Source: Candidatus Thorarchaeota archaeon (lineage in GTDB: Archaea > Asgardarchaeota > Thorarchaeia > Thorarchaeales > Thorarchaeaceae). From it: a stretch of 64,000 bases of DNA. A model generated the notes under the pieces. It was not told the DNA's origin and did not search any database. It saw nothing but the letters and a program-made list of their open reading frames with translations. Positions 17,815 through 27,022 of this stretch are shown here, piece by piece. Each line of letters opens with the position of its first letter. Position 1 is the first letter of the stretch. The position numbers were made by a program, and so were the translations under genes. The stretch is taken from contig DXJO01000001.1 of the NCBI GenBank assembly GCA_019057475.1, positions 38,028 through 102,027 on the forward strand, in the 5' to 3' direction.

Positions 17815-18429
17815 TTACTCCTTCTCACGCATGGCGATGGAGAACAAAGCAACAATGGCGATTATGAACATGGTGACAGGTACGCCTGTTGCCAAAACCT
17901 GACCTTCCAAATTCGGGTCAACTGTTACTGCGAAGCTCACCAAGAAGTACACCATTGCTCCAGACATTACCATCATCATTGCTGGGATAATCGATATGTA
18001 GGGTGCCCGTGGATCATTGTAAGCTATAACTCCTGATATGATCAGCAAGATGCCTGCCAGGACTGGGAACAGAAAGAACAGATTTCCCGTAAGCACAACG
18101 ACTTCAAGGTAAGTGTCAAAGCCTACTTCAGGAGGATGCACCATGACGGGCACAAACTCAGTCCATATCGCGAGCAACCCAGAGATTACGAGGATTGTCG
18201 TGGGCCACTTGTAGTGCAGCACACCTAGCTCCCTTTTCCGAAGCTGCTTTTTCAGCTTTCGGGCTTTCTTAATCCTCTCTTCCTCTTTCTTCTTCTCAAC
18301 CTCTTTTTCTTTTCGGGTTAGTCCATCCTCTACATCCTCTTCTGACTCTTCGAAGACCGCATCTACAATCTCTTCGGCCATGTCTTCGGGGTCATTCGAG
18401 TTTTGACCTGGATGGTTGCTTTCAGTCAT
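17815..18429 (-). CDS. Membrane protein with acidic/coiled N-terminus and four membrane segments
   Basis: 204 residues from an ATG at 18429 (a TTG five codons earlier is possible). The first 70 residues are very acidic, then strongly Lys/Glu/Arg rich and probably a cytoplasmic coiled coil. Four hydrophobic segments follow: TTILVISGLLAIW, LVVVLTGNLFFLFPVLAGIL-like, ISIIPAMMMVMSGAMVYFLV and GVPVTMFIIAIVALFSIAM. No enzymatic motif is recognised. It converges on the AK6 gene (10 bases apart). A similar charged-helix-plus-bundle layout is common in uncharacterised archaeal membrane proteins. Function unknown. Confidence 0.6.
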   Translation of the reverse strand: MTESNHPGQNSNDPEDMAEEIVDAVFEESEEDVEDGLTRKEKEVEKKKEEERIKKARKLKKQLRKRELGVLHYKWPTTILVISGLLAIWTEFVPVMVHPPEVGFDTYLEVVVLTGNLFFLFPVLAGILLIISGVIAYNDPRAPYISIIPAMMMVMSGAMVYFLVSFAVTVDPNLEGQVLATGVPVTMFIIAIVALFSIAMREKE

Positions 18430-18494
18430 AGCGCTTCTTATCAACCTGTTTCTGAGCCTTATTTAAGCATCAGCATCTACGAACTCTTGCATTA

Positions 18495-20315
18495 TCATTC
18501 CATTCGTGGAGAAGATTCAATACGTTTGACCAGAGGATCATTCATAATATCATTCGCTTTCTCTCCCAATTTCAAGCTTCCAAGGGCTTGACATAGGTCC
18601 TCTGGTTTGGTACTGGTTTCATACCCTTGTAGAGCATCCCTGACTGCAAGAAACAAGGTCTTAGGTTTCCTAAGGTACAATTCGTAAACCAGCGCGTCAG
18701 CAATCGACTCCAAGCAGGTCACGCTTCTCACTTGATGGTCTGGTATCCTGCCAGTGTGTAGATTTTGAAGGGTGTCGAAGATTAGTGCATAAGGTCCTAG
18801 ATCGTCTGGGAACTTCATTGGCATGTCATCGATGATCCCGGTGTTGAGACATGTAGTGAGTTGTGAGTAATTTGTCAGGTAGCGTGTGCAAACATACCTA
18901 GCAAGTCTTGAGTTCAAGATCATCCCGATGGCTCTGGCGTTAAGACCCACATCAACGAGTCCTATTCTTACTGCCCCTCCTCCGTGCAAGACCCCTTCCG
19001 GTTTCATGACACACCTTGGGTAAGGATAGTTCTTGGTCGCAATGAGGAACTCGTTTTCGAAGGAGTCCATTAATGCAGGGTTATCATCGAACCAGTCATC
19101 AGCGTAGATGATATGGTCGAAGTCCAGACGATAGCGTTTGACGCTACGCCCTTTTGTTGCATATGGCACTCGGAATCTCTGACCCTTCTTCGCGCTCACG
19201 TGTTGTGATGGAATATCACGCCCTCTTGAGGCAGTCAAGATACTTCGTTTGGCTCCATCGAAAATTTTCAGGTAGATGTCGTCGAAATAGAGTGGGAAAA
19301 TTCTGCAGGATGCCAGTATCTCCCAAGGCACATCATAAATTCCCTCCACTCCTTTCCTCTTGGATACAACCTTTACGTCATGTTTGCCTTTATCTCGACC
19401 AGCCTTGCAGAAGATGCTCACCATTTCCAACGTAACGTCAGCGAACGGATTGCCCTCGTCGACAATCTCCCACAGCTGCATATCTTTCAGTATGAAGTCG
19501 CGGATCTTTGAGAACTGTCCCACTCTAAGGATGCTGTTTGGCAAAAGGAAACCAAGCTGTCCCCCTTTCTTCATTAACATCCTTGATCTGACTACGAAGA
19601 GGGCTGCAACATTCCAACTGCCAGACCGTCCCCTGTTCACATCTGTGTCGTAGCTTGATTGAATGATTCTCCTCTCCTCATCTGAGAGGATATTTCCGTA
19701 AGGCGGATTGCCAATAATGAGGTCGAATCCAGCGTTTTTGTCTTGGAAGGTCTCAGGGAACTCCTTGGGCCAATGGAACGGTCGAAGATGAGCGACGGGG
19801 TCGTATTCTTGATGAAGTGTCACTTCTCGAATACAGCCAACAAGACTGTTCCCTCTCTTGACCTGCCCAGTAAGGTCAATCACTGCTTGTTTTCGAGAGT
19901 CATCCTTGGCATCGTTTGCCCATTTGGAAAGAGAGCGTTGGCAGTGTGTAACCGGGTCCTTGAGGAGATCGACGCCAAAGAGATTGTTCATCACAATCTC
20001 TTCACGGAGTTTGACTGGCGAGGCGACGTCGTTTAGCATTTGTCGAGTGTTCTCCAACCAGTTTGCGGCTGCAAGTAGGAATACTCCTTCGCCCACAGCT
20101 GGATCTAATACCTGAATCCGGCCTAGGGTCCCGAGGATGTGCTTCTTTTCTATGCGGTTGAGTTCTGCAGCATTGCTGGATTGGCTTGCATCGAATCCTG
20201 TTCTTTCGCTGAGCCAGCGAATCAATGAATTGCTCGCTATGTACTCTGCCACACGGTGCGGAGTATAGAAAGAACCGGTTCGCTTGTTCGATTCTCTCTG
20301 TTGTCCGGACTGCAC
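18495..20315 (-). CDS. Eco57I/TaqI-type N6-adenine DNA methyltransferase, no nuclease domain
   Basis: 606 residues from a GTG at 20315. It has motif X at GSFYTPHRVAEYI (14-26), the SAM motif I DPAVGEGVF (71-79) and the catalytic motif IV NPPYG (203-207), so the order X-I-IV is that of gamma-class N6-adenine methylases of type IIG/BREX families. The C-terminal 300 residues are likely the target-recognition domain. The PD-(D/E)xK nuclease that type IIG enzymes usually carry before motif X is absent, as the protein begins immediately at motif X. No restriction gene or other defence gene is visible within several kb, so it appears to be an orphan methylase, or half of a system outside the window. 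Confidence 0.88.
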   Translation of the reverse strand: MQSGQQRESNKRTGSFYTPHRVAEYIASNSLIRWLSERTGFDASQSSNAAELNRIEKKHILGTLGRIQVLDPAVGEGVFLLAAANWLENTRQMLNDVASPVKLREEIVMNNLFGVDLLKDPVTHCQRSLSKWANDAKDDSRKQAVIDLTGQVKRGNSLVGCIREVTLHQEYDPVAHLRPFHWPKEFPETFQDKNAGFDLIIGNPPYGNILSDEERRIIQSSYDTDVNRGRSGSWNVAALFVVRSRMLMKKGGQLGFLLPNSILRVGQFSKIRDFILKDMQLWEIVDEGNPFADVTLEMVSIFCKAGRDKGKHDVKVVSKRKGVEGIYDVPWEILASCRIFPLYFDDIYLKIFDGAKRSILTASRGRDIPSQHVSAKKGQRFRVPYATKGRSVKRYRLDFDHIIYADDWFDDNPALMDSFENEFLIATKNYPYPRCVMKPEGVLHGGGAVRIGLVDVGLNARAIGMILNSRLARYVCTRYLTNYSQLTTCLNTGIIDDMPMKFPDDLGPYALIFDTLQNLHTGRIPDHQVRSVTCLESIADALVYELYLRKPKTLFLAVRDALQGYETSTKPEDLCQALGSLKLGEKANDIMNDPLVKRIESSPRME

Positions 20316-20383
20316 TCTATCTGTCAGCTCCCGTCAAATGGAACTGCAAGTAGGGCATTTGAATCTATAGAAAAAAGAATCAG

Positions 20384-20408
20384 TAGGGGGACTTAGAGGT
20401 CCACCCTA
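20384..20408 (-). terminator. Hairpin and T-tract after the SPFH gene
   Basis: On the minus strand TAGGGTGGAC pairs with GTCCCCCTA (one bulged base, six-base loop), followed by CTGATTCTTTTTTC. It lies about a dozen bases beyond the SPFH stop and before the methylase gene. It looks like an intrinsic-type terminator. Confidence 0.55.
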
Positions 20409-20419
20409 TCTTGATAGAT

Positions 20420-21298
20420 CTATCCAACCTTCTGACCGCAGTTGGAGCAGAACTTGGCGCCTTCCAACTTAGTCCCGCAGCCCGAGCAGAACTTAGCTCC
20501 TGCAGGTGTGGATGCACTGCCACCGCCGCCCTGGCCGCCTTGAGCGCCCATCGCTCCCATGAAGCCCATGCCGGCTCCAAATCCAGCACCAGGACTCTTT
20601 CCTAGTGATTCGGCTGCGCTTTTCATGGTTTCTGAGCCCATGACCTGCGCTCCACCAACACCACCGGTCTTCAACCAGAAGAGTCTCTCGCGGTACTTCT
20701 CAGTTGTATCAAGACCTTCAAACTTCAGGTCAACAAGTTCAAGGCCTAGCCTCTCGAAGGCCATCCTCACCTTTGTCTTGACCTTTAGCGAGGTCTCATC
20801 AAGCTGTGTGAACACCGTCTGCAGATCGAAGTGTGCGAATTCATCAATAATTCTCTCGTTCATAAATGAGCGGAGATAGTCATTGATCTTCTTCGTGCTG
20901 TAAGCGTTCTGATTACCCACGACTTCGTTGGTAAAGATCTTGTGTTCCTTTACACGGAACCAGAAGTTCCCGTGGAACATAAGAGGTGCAAGGTCAGATG
21001 TCTGCCCTCTCCCTCCGTATTTTCCTTGGAACTGTGATCGTGAGATGAAGATGCAGGTTGCTTGAAAAACATCACCCTTTATCTTCTTCTGAAGCCATCC
21101 CACAAGACTTGGCATGCTACTTGTCGTAAGCTTGTGGCGGCCTGCAAGGAAAGTGTCTAATGCCTTTCCATCTCTATAGAAAATCGCGGCTTGGTTCTCC
21201 TGGACGATTAGCTGGGAGCCCCATCTTATTCTGTTGTCAGGATAACGCCAAACTAGTTGATCTGGTCCTGCGTTAGTCCACTCTATCGCATCTGCCAT
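20420..21298 (-). CDS. SPFH-domain protein with C-terminal zinc ribbon (YdjI-like)
   Basis: 292 residues. The N-terminal 230 residues are an SPFH/virion-core-like domain, with QLIVQENQAAIFYRDGKALD, GRHKLTTSSMP and a RMAFERLGLELVDLKFEGLD segment, as in bacterial YdjI proteins. A Gly-rich linker (GAGFGAGMGFMGAMGAQGG) follows, then a zinc ribbon with CSGCG and CSNCG. SPFH proteins scaffold membrane microdomains; YdjI-type members lack a membrane anchor and often partner with other stress proteins. The zinc ribbon probably mediates protein or nucleic-acid contact. No partner gene is recognisable nearby. It has its own hairpin terminator. Confidence 0.82.
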   Translation of the reverse strand: MADAIEWTNAGPDQLVWRYPDNRIRWGSQLIVQENQAAIFYRDGKALDTFLAGRHKLTTSSMPSLVGWLQKKIKGDVFQATCIFISRSQFQGKYGGRGQTSDLAPLMFHGNFWFRVKEHKIFTNEVVGNQNAYSTKKINDYLRSFMNERIIDEFAHFDLQTVFTQLDETSLKVKTKVRMAFERLGLELVDLKFEGLDTTEKYRERLFWLKTGGVGGAQVMGSETMKSAAESLGKSPGAGFGAGMGFMGAMGAQGGQGGGGSASTPAGAKFCSGCGTKLEGAKFCSNCGQKVG

Positions 21299-21349
21299 GC
21301 TAAATACACCCGTAACTAAATCGAGTTCTAGCTGAATAGCGTTTCTAAT

Positions 21350-21362
21350 ATGTTTTAAACAT
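21350..21362 (-). promoter_or_regulatory. TATA-like palindrome upstream of the SPFH gene
   Basis: ATGTTTTAAACAT is a perfect palindrome around one central base and holds a TTTAAAAC-like TATA box on the minus strand, 50-65 bases before the ATG. It may be just a promoter element, or an operator overlapping it. Confidence 0.35.
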
Positions 21363-21479
21363 TGACATGGTCTCTCTCGCGACTCATCTTGGAAAGGGTA
21401 TCTTCAACCACCCTGCATTTCTTTTTGCCTAGTGAGCTTAGTTCTTAACGATACATGAATAGGATTGCCAAGTGAGTCA

Positions 21480-21935
21480 ATGTTGTCTGATGATGAGTTG
21501 ACAAGTGATGAAGCGGAACCAACTGCGGATTCTGAGAAGAGTCAGAAGCCCATGCGGAGAAACTTCAATCCGATGCCATTTTACTTTAGGACTGCAATAA
21601 TGATTCTCATCAGTTATTTCGTATTCTACGCTTTTGGATACTCGTTGCTGATTATGTTCATGCTGCTCATAGAGGTCAATCTTCTGCGAAGAACTTGGGA
21701 GATTCTCTCGAGCTACAGCTATGGATTCGTAAGGAAAGCAGCATACTTCAATGCAGGCCAGTCCATAGTCTACCTCATTATCTTGGCAATCAATGGCTTT
21801 ACAATAACCCAGAGCGGTGTGCCTTTCATCTTGCCCGAAATCGAGGGACTGACACTCATTTGCCCTCTGTTGATTATGGCAGCTCTATTTGGTACTACAA
21901 ATATCCTGCAAATGTATGTCCCTGACTTGAAGTGA
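21480..21935 (+). CDS. Small four-segment membrane protein, function unknown
   Basis: 151 residues from an ATG at 21480 (a TTG five codons upstream is possible). An acidic N-terminus of about 25 residues precedes hydrophobic stretches AIMILISYFVFYAFGYSLLI, MFMLLIEVNLL, SIVYLIILAINGFTI and LTLICPLLIMAALFG. No family is recognised. The stop lies 6 bases before the stop of the convergent hydrolase gene. Confidence 0.55.
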   Translation: MLSDDELTSDEAEPTADSEKSQKPMRRNFNPMPFYFRTAIMILISYFVFYAFGYSLLIMFMLLIEVNLLRRTWEILSSYSYGFVRKAAYFNAGQSIVYLIILAINGFTITQSGVPFILPEIEGLTLICPLLIMAALFGTTNILQMYVPDLK

Positions 21936-21941
21936 GTAACA

Positions 21942-22697
21942 TCAAACATCTAGAATCATGAGGTCTTCGCCGATAATTACTTCTGCGTTGGAGCGTCGAC
22001 CAACAGTTGCCAACACGCTCTTTTTGTTCGCGACAACTTCCGGTGTGAGATGTGTGAGTATAACCTTGTGAGGATCAGCTTCCTCGACGATGGCCATCAA
22101 TTCGGATGGACTTGTATGAACTCCTTCGGGATGTTTTCCATCTAACCAGTTCAGTTCATGAATGAGCAAGTCCGTTCCCTTCGCCAACTCAATTACATCT
22201 CTGCAGGGACCTGTGTCGCCGGTGTAGACAACGGATTTCCCCTCGTGTTCAATCCTGTAGGCTCTGGTGTCCATTGAACCATGAGTCGTGATGCTCGTGG
22301 ATATCGCAACAGGCCCGAGGTAAACAGTTTCTCTCTCTTCCAGTTCTATCAACTCGATTCGTATCTTATCTCTGAGATAGGGGAATGCAACTTCGAAAAC
22401 TCCACAAGCCCATTCTCTCATTGCAGGCGGACCAAACAACCTCAATGTCTTTTGATAACCAGACAACCATAGAGTTTGACAGAGGGGGATGAAGTCAGAG
22501 CAGTGGTCAATGTGGAAGTGCGTGATAAACACCGCATCGATGCTGTTGACATCAACCTGAGTTTGCGTCAGTCGATGTAGCGTGCCAGATCCGACATCGA
22601 AGAGAATCGTCTGATTCCCCACTTCCACAAGAATTCCTGATTGCACTCTATCCGGGTCCGGAAGCGAAGTACCCGATCCTAAGAGCGTGACTCTCAT
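21942..22697 (-). CDS. Ribonuclease Z-like metallo-beta-lactamase-fold hydrolase
   Basis: 251 residues from an ATG at 22697; the 25-codon upstream extension lacks similarity. It has the fold's signature HxHxDH as THFHIDHCSDF (H60, H62, D64, H65), then TTHG with a further zinc histidine, YTGDTGPCRD with the bridging Asp, and ILTHLTPE with a last histidine. The start LLGSGTSLPDPDRVQSGIL is like RNase Z, the tRNA 3'-processing endonuclease, but the typical RNase Z exosite arm is not evident. It may therefore be a related phosphodiesterase or arylsulfatase-like member. Confidence 0.8.
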   Translation of the reverse strand: MRVTLLGSGTSLPDPDRVQSGILVEVGNQTILFDVGSGTLHRLTQTQVDVNSIDAVFITHFHIDHCSDFIPLCQTLWLSGYQKTLRLFGPPAMREWACGVFEVAFPYLRDKIRIELIELEERETVYLGPVAISTSITTHGSMDTRAYRIEHEGKSVVYTGDTGPCRDVIELAKGTDLLIHELNWLDGKHPEGVHTSPSELMAIVEEADPHKVILTHLTPEVVANKKSVLATVGRRSNAEVIIGEDLMILDV

Positions 22698-23043
22698 GCA
22701 AATCAGAATGGTGCAACTTGCATCAAGCCTATCAGTCTTCCCATTGGTTGCCGTTGCCCGAAACTTGTACAATCGGGGACATCAAGGTCCTTGACTGATG
22801 CTCGGTTCCTGATTCATTGAGGTCTGCTCTGCAGATCCTACTGAATCTGCGACAAGTTTCACGTCCTCTCCACAGGCGTTTTCTGTTTCCGTCCAACTGG
22901 CGGCGACCAAATTGCATGCACGCTCTAGCCATCAGCATGGAACATCCACACCACTCAATCCTGAGCAGCATGTTACAAACACCTACGAAATATCTGGGAT
23001 TGTACAAGCTCTTGGCAGCTGTTGCATACCTCTGTTTCGCATT
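22698..23043. other. Intergenic stretch without a convincing gene
   Basis: About 345 bases with only short readings on either strand that lack family resemblance or good ribosome sites. It holds a small inverted repeat (GCAGAT and ATCTGC at 22831-22850). No tRNA or recognised RNA is visible. Confidence 0.4.
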
Positions 23044-23415
23044 CTACATTGCGCGTGGCTTGGACTCCTTGGGTTTCAAGACATACTGCATTGTGTTGAC
23101 GAGAAGGTTCAATTCCCGAATTATTCTAACGCCGTCGAGTCGCTGTGCGCTTAACTTGTTCTTCAGCTCACGGCATCCTACATCCTTCATGAAACGAAGC
23201 ATGGGAACGGAATCGACGTTCATTGATCCACTCTGTACTGCCTGCCAAAGCCTGTCTATCTCGCTGCTAAGTTCGGCCTGATGCTTGAGCATCACAGGAC
23301 GTGCTTCGTTAATTCTCACATCTTCGATTATTCTTGATGCCTTACTCTTCAGAGAGTTCAACGCAGCTTCCTGATGGTGGTCTTTTGTATCATCTAGGCC
23401 GGATCTTCGTAACAC
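23044..23415 (-). CDS. Small helical protein, function unknown
   Basis: 123 residues from a GTG at 23415. The sequence is mostly Leu/Lys/Glu-rich helix (SLKSKASRIIEDVRI, LSSEIDRLWQAV, CRELKNKLSAQRL) with no membrane segment or catalytic motif. It could be a small DNA- or protein-binding helical protein. Amino-acid composition is protein-like, but no family is recognised, and start choice is uncertain. Confidence 0.45.
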   Translation of the reverse strand: MLRRSGLDDTKDHHQEAALNSLKSKASRIIEDVRINEARPVMLKHQAELSSEIDRLWQAVQSGSMNVDSVPMLRFMKDVGCRELKNKLSAQRLDGVRIIRELNLLVNTMQYVLKPKESKPRAM

Positions 23416-23630
23416 TCTGTTACACCAACGAATCGCTTCTCAGAGAGCTATTTAACTCCCAACAATACGTTGGGGGATTATCGACGGATTTGAACAGAGT
23501 TTGACGAACTACTCCCGTCCCACAGTGTACCAATGCGCATTTTCTTATTCACGTGGTCATGATTTCATCTTAGTATACCCTAGCAAGCGTTTTAACGAAA
23601 TATATCGAGGTGGCTTCGAAGTGCACCCAT

Positions 23631-25978
23631 ATGCTGCGCATTGGGAGGAAAGCAATTCTAATTACATTTACACTTAGCATGTTACTACTTGTGTTCGTAG
23701 TGACTCCTGCTTCAGCGATTTATGTTTCAGCGACGCAGGAAATCCACTCACAAAGTCTTGACATAACTGATGAGAACAAAGGATACGTTTACAGCAGTTA
23801 TCCACCATTTGGAACGCGTGACGCACTCTGGCTAGATATCAACCAAGATGTTGGCCTGAATGTGTACCAATACCATAGTATTGGTTGGACTGACTCCGTT
23901 GGATTTGTGAATGGTCCTGCTGAAACAGAGTTTTCCTTTTATGGTCAGAATAGCCGCAAACCTGGTTGGTTGGCCAATAGGTCATATCTTCCAGTCTTCA
24001 CAGAGTCTGTTAATACAACGAATGACGACCTAGAATTAACAGTGGACCAGAAGCGTGTTGTGTTTCCGCTAGGGCTTGGTCAGCAGAGTTCAATCATCTT
24101 GGAGCCGTACCTATATCACAGCGGCACACTCATGCTGTCAACCGAGGAGTTCATTCACATCACCATAGCCTCTAGAACGGATTCCGTTTCAATGAATGTG
24201 ATAGTGTACGATCCAGAGGGACACAATTTGGGATCATTGGCCCTCAATGGAGGGAACGTGGGAGTTCTCCCATTCCGACCATCTGGTCCGGGAATGTATA
24301 CAATCAGGCTATACCCCACTACTAGTGTAGAAGGACTCCTAGCGGCTGAAATCCTGCCCGTGGCTGTTACTCCACAGACGATTTAGTATGGCGAAGTCGT
24401 GGAGGTGTACTCTCTGGAAGTGAGTTCATTGTGGAAGGCGGTTCTGGATCCATAGTAATTACAGAGAAGGCTCCCACCACTCGTACATACAAGTTCAGTT
24501 CCAACTCAACCCATGCTGGCAAGATACAGTATTCACTAAACTATCCGGAGTTCTTCTGGCCGGTGCATACGCCCTTCAATCCAGAACTGAGGGTCACTAG
24601 CGATGCTTTTGTAGGGGACTACGCCGTTGCGAGATATCAAACCATGCTGGGGGGCAATATTGGACAGTATTACTACCAGTCGTTCCAAGGCGAGTCTTAC
24701 TATCTAACAGTCATCGGGATGGACGAGGTTGTCTATTTGATATACAATGAGGAGATGAGCTTAGGCCAACTGCCGCTGAACGAAGCCTTCTACCTTGAGA
24801 ACAACCGTCTCAACCCCCAGACAGTGGCGTATCAGCTATCGCTTGACGAAGATGCCATTTTGAAAGTCAACTCGACAGAGAACGTAGGCAACTATGGCTG
24901 GAACCTCTTCACTGTGCTCGATGATATGATGTACCGGTCACTCCAAGTGACTGATGGTCATTCGTTTCATAATGCTCCCAGTTACTGCCTTCCGGCCGGT
25001 GAGTACGTGGTCGTTGGCACTGGGAACTTGCCATCAAACGGCTACTACCAATTCACTCTGGGCCCGGTTTTTGACGACCTCAGTACATTGGAGGTTTCTG
25101 TTGGCCGTGCTGTGGGCGTTCGGTTCGATGTAAGTGCCATTGACTGGTACCGCACCAACATATCGCTGCTGACTCAGGACAATATCACTGTGTCAGCTGA
25201 CTATGACTTCTACAACACCTATGGTCTGCTTGTATCCGGCTATAGCCTGCTTCTTGGCAACAGAGAGGTTGGAGGACATTAGATGGCGTTTGGTGCCAAC
25301 CACACAACGAGGACTTTCTCCAGTCTTGCAGATGGTTTCCTAGTGGTTGTAATCAGCCCCTACGAAGTTAAGAACAACACTCCAGGTCCCGGAAATCTGT
25401 ACCATGACTACACTGTTGAGTACGGAATAGAGTTCGAGGACTACTCGTCAGATATCTTCAACGTAACTTCTTCAATCGCAGTAGATGCGACATCAGCATC
25501 CTATAACTTCACCCTTGGTGACCCTGGTGATGCGTCCGAAGTCTATGGACTCTCCATAGCTTGTGAAGAGGGCGTCTGGTACAATGTTTCGGTAATAGTC
25601 AGTGATGTCAGTTCTTGGTATGCTCTTGCATACCAGAACTATGAGGGTTGGACACAGTATTTGGACTGGCCAAGTCTAAGCGATCGACTCGTTGGCTCAA
25701 CAGGAAGCGAGGCAGCCTTCCAAATGGGGGCAATCAGCAATGAGATTTTCCTATCGTTCACCGCGACAAGGGTACTTGCTGGTGAGGGGAGTTTCTACGT
25801 GGAGATCACCCCACTTGTAAGCAATCAGCTTGAAGAGTTCATCCTCGAATACCAAGGAGTTCCACCTGTGACAATCGATTGGGTTCTACTAGGTGGCGGC
25901 ATCGGCGTTGTCGCTGTGGTCATTGTTGGACGTCTTCTAATCGCCAAGAAGAAGGGCAAAAGCCTCTACTCACCATAG
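23631..25978 (+). pseudogene. Decayed copy of the large secreted surface protein (frameshift plus two stops)
   Basis: Three in-line reading segments (about 23631-24386, 24404-25279, 25283-25978) together match the intact 790-residue protein at 37681 along its whole length. Breaks are: TAG at 24384-24386 where the intact copy has Leu; a missing base near 24402-24406 (restoring one G gives EGVLSGSEF, against EGVLSGSEL in the intact copy); and TAG at 25280-25282 where the intact copy has Trp. A signal peptide (ILITFTLSMLLLVFVVTPAS) and a C-terminal membrane segment with a Lys-rich end survive. CGTTTTA at 23588 lies 43 bases before the ATG, as in the intact copy, so the promoter also looks preserved. 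Two assembly errors could mimic part of this, but three independent lesions make true decay more likely. Confidence 0.75.
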
Positions 25979-25985
25979 TGTATCT

Positions 25986-26018
25986 TGAGGGCCTCCGGGC
26001 CCTCACAAACTCTTTTTT
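25986..26018 (+). terminator. Hairpin and T-tract terminator after the decayed surface-protein gene
   Basis: TGAGGGCC and GGCCCTCA (25986-25993 and 25998-26005) form a perfect 8-bp stem with loop TCCG, followed by CAAACTCTTTTTTCC. Classic intrinsic-terminator geometry, 8 bases after the final stop. Confidence 0.7.
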
Positions 26019-26209
26019 CCTTGTCAGGTTTTTCGCTCTTCACCGTGAAATCACGCAATGAACAATGCGACGGTAACATCGAGTATCACAGACTTGAAGA
26101 CACAAATGAGAACAATTCTATTGTAGCTTTCAAGAGGACCGTGTAATTGAACGGGAAGAGATATATCGCTTCTTGCATCCTCCCTCTCTGAGGAGTGTGA
26201 CGAGCTCAA

Positions 26210-26941
26210 ATGCGAGGAAGAGATGTCGTTATTCCTGCGTTGGTGGCGCTAGTTGTCATATTGATTGCAGCAGGGCCTGCCCTTGCCCAAACGAACCTGG
26301 TTCCCAATGAACAGAAAAGCAATGATCAACTGTGGGGTGGTGACTCTAATTCCTATATAGCTGCTCTGGAGATCGGCCACTGGACAGTTGCAGTTGAAAC
26401 AAGCTTTAGTCTCGAAGTCAAAATAACTGTGGCCCTTGATAATACCTATACTGACGTGATTGCAGTGAGTGGCGAGGGCTCAGGAGATTTCCCAACCGTT
26501 GGCTTCACATTAAATGAAAGTGCTACAGTCTACATCCGCGTTGCTGAGAACTCAATCTATGGTGACACAATGGGCTTCTACGACATTGGTGTGTACGATG
26601 ATAGCAACGTTCCAATTTTGCCCTTGTTGGGGCTCGATTTCTTCTCTTTCATGATAATCCTGACCTTCGGCATCCCATTGCTGATTATCATTGTGTGCTT
26701 GGTGTTCGCCCGAAGAAGCGCCAAGGCCCTTGGAACTATCTCCACAGATAGCGCCTATGACATTACAGCACTGCCCCGCAAGACCAGGAAGCTGCTTCGC
26801 GAGCAGCTGCCAACCAATTGTCCCAACTGCGATGGAGGGCTGACCTATGGGACAGTGCGATGGGTTGGACCACGCACTGCGGAGTGTCCCTACTGCGGTA
26901 ATCCCGTTTTGCTTGAAACTGTAGAAATCGCTTTGGACTAA
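26210..26941 (+). CDS. Secreted/membrane protein with C-terminal zinc ribbon
   Basis: 243 residues. A signal peptide or anchor (VVIPALVALVVILIAAGPAL) leads an extracellular beta-rich domain of about 110 residues. A second membrane segment (FMIILTFGIPLLIIIVCLVF) is followed by a cytoplasmic tail with a four-cysteine zinc ribbon, CPNC and CPYC, separated by about 19 residues (residues about 206-230). The design places a sensor-like domain outside and a zinc ribbon inside. Function unknown; signal transduction is a guess. Confidence 0.6.
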   Translation: MRGRDVVIPALVALVVILIAAGPALAQTNLVPNEQKSNDQLWGGDSNSYIAALEIGHWTVAVETSFSLEVKITVALDNTYTDVIAVSGEGSGDFPTVGFTLNESATVYIRVAENSIYGDTMGFYDIGVYDDSNVPILPLLGLDFFSFMIILTFGIPLLIIIVCLVFARRSAKALGTISTDSAYDITALPRKTRKLLREQLPTNCPNCDGGLTYGTVRWVGPRTAECPYCGNPVLLETVEIALD

Positions 26942-26977
26942 ACGTGAACCGAAAAAAAGGCAGTCAAAAAGCAAGGA

Positions 26978-27000
26978 AGAATGGGGAAGGTCCCCATTCT
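26978..27000 (-). terminator. Ten-base-pair hairpin between convergent genes
   Basis: AGAATGGGGA and TCCCCATTCT form a perfect 10-bp stem with loop AGG. On the minus strand it is followed by TTCCTTGCTTTTTGACTGCC and then a run of seven T, so it probably ends the helical-protein gene at 27023. It might also act for the plus-strand gene ending at 26941. Confidence 0.7.
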
Positions 27001-27022
27001 ACACATTACGGAAATGGTTGAA

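Noticed and set aside
22831..22850. GCAGAT/ATCTGC inverted repeat as a terminator
   Set aside because: Only 6 bp, an 8-base loop, and no T-tract on either side.
22732..23281. Short readings on both strands in the gap next to the RNase Z-like gene
   Set aside because: They lack ribosome sites and family resemblance, and overlap each other; likely chance frames.
24384..25282. In-frame TAG codons read as pyrrolysine
   Set aside because: The matching residues in the intact copy are Leu and Trp, a frameshift lies between, and no Pyl genes are seen; simple decay explains it.
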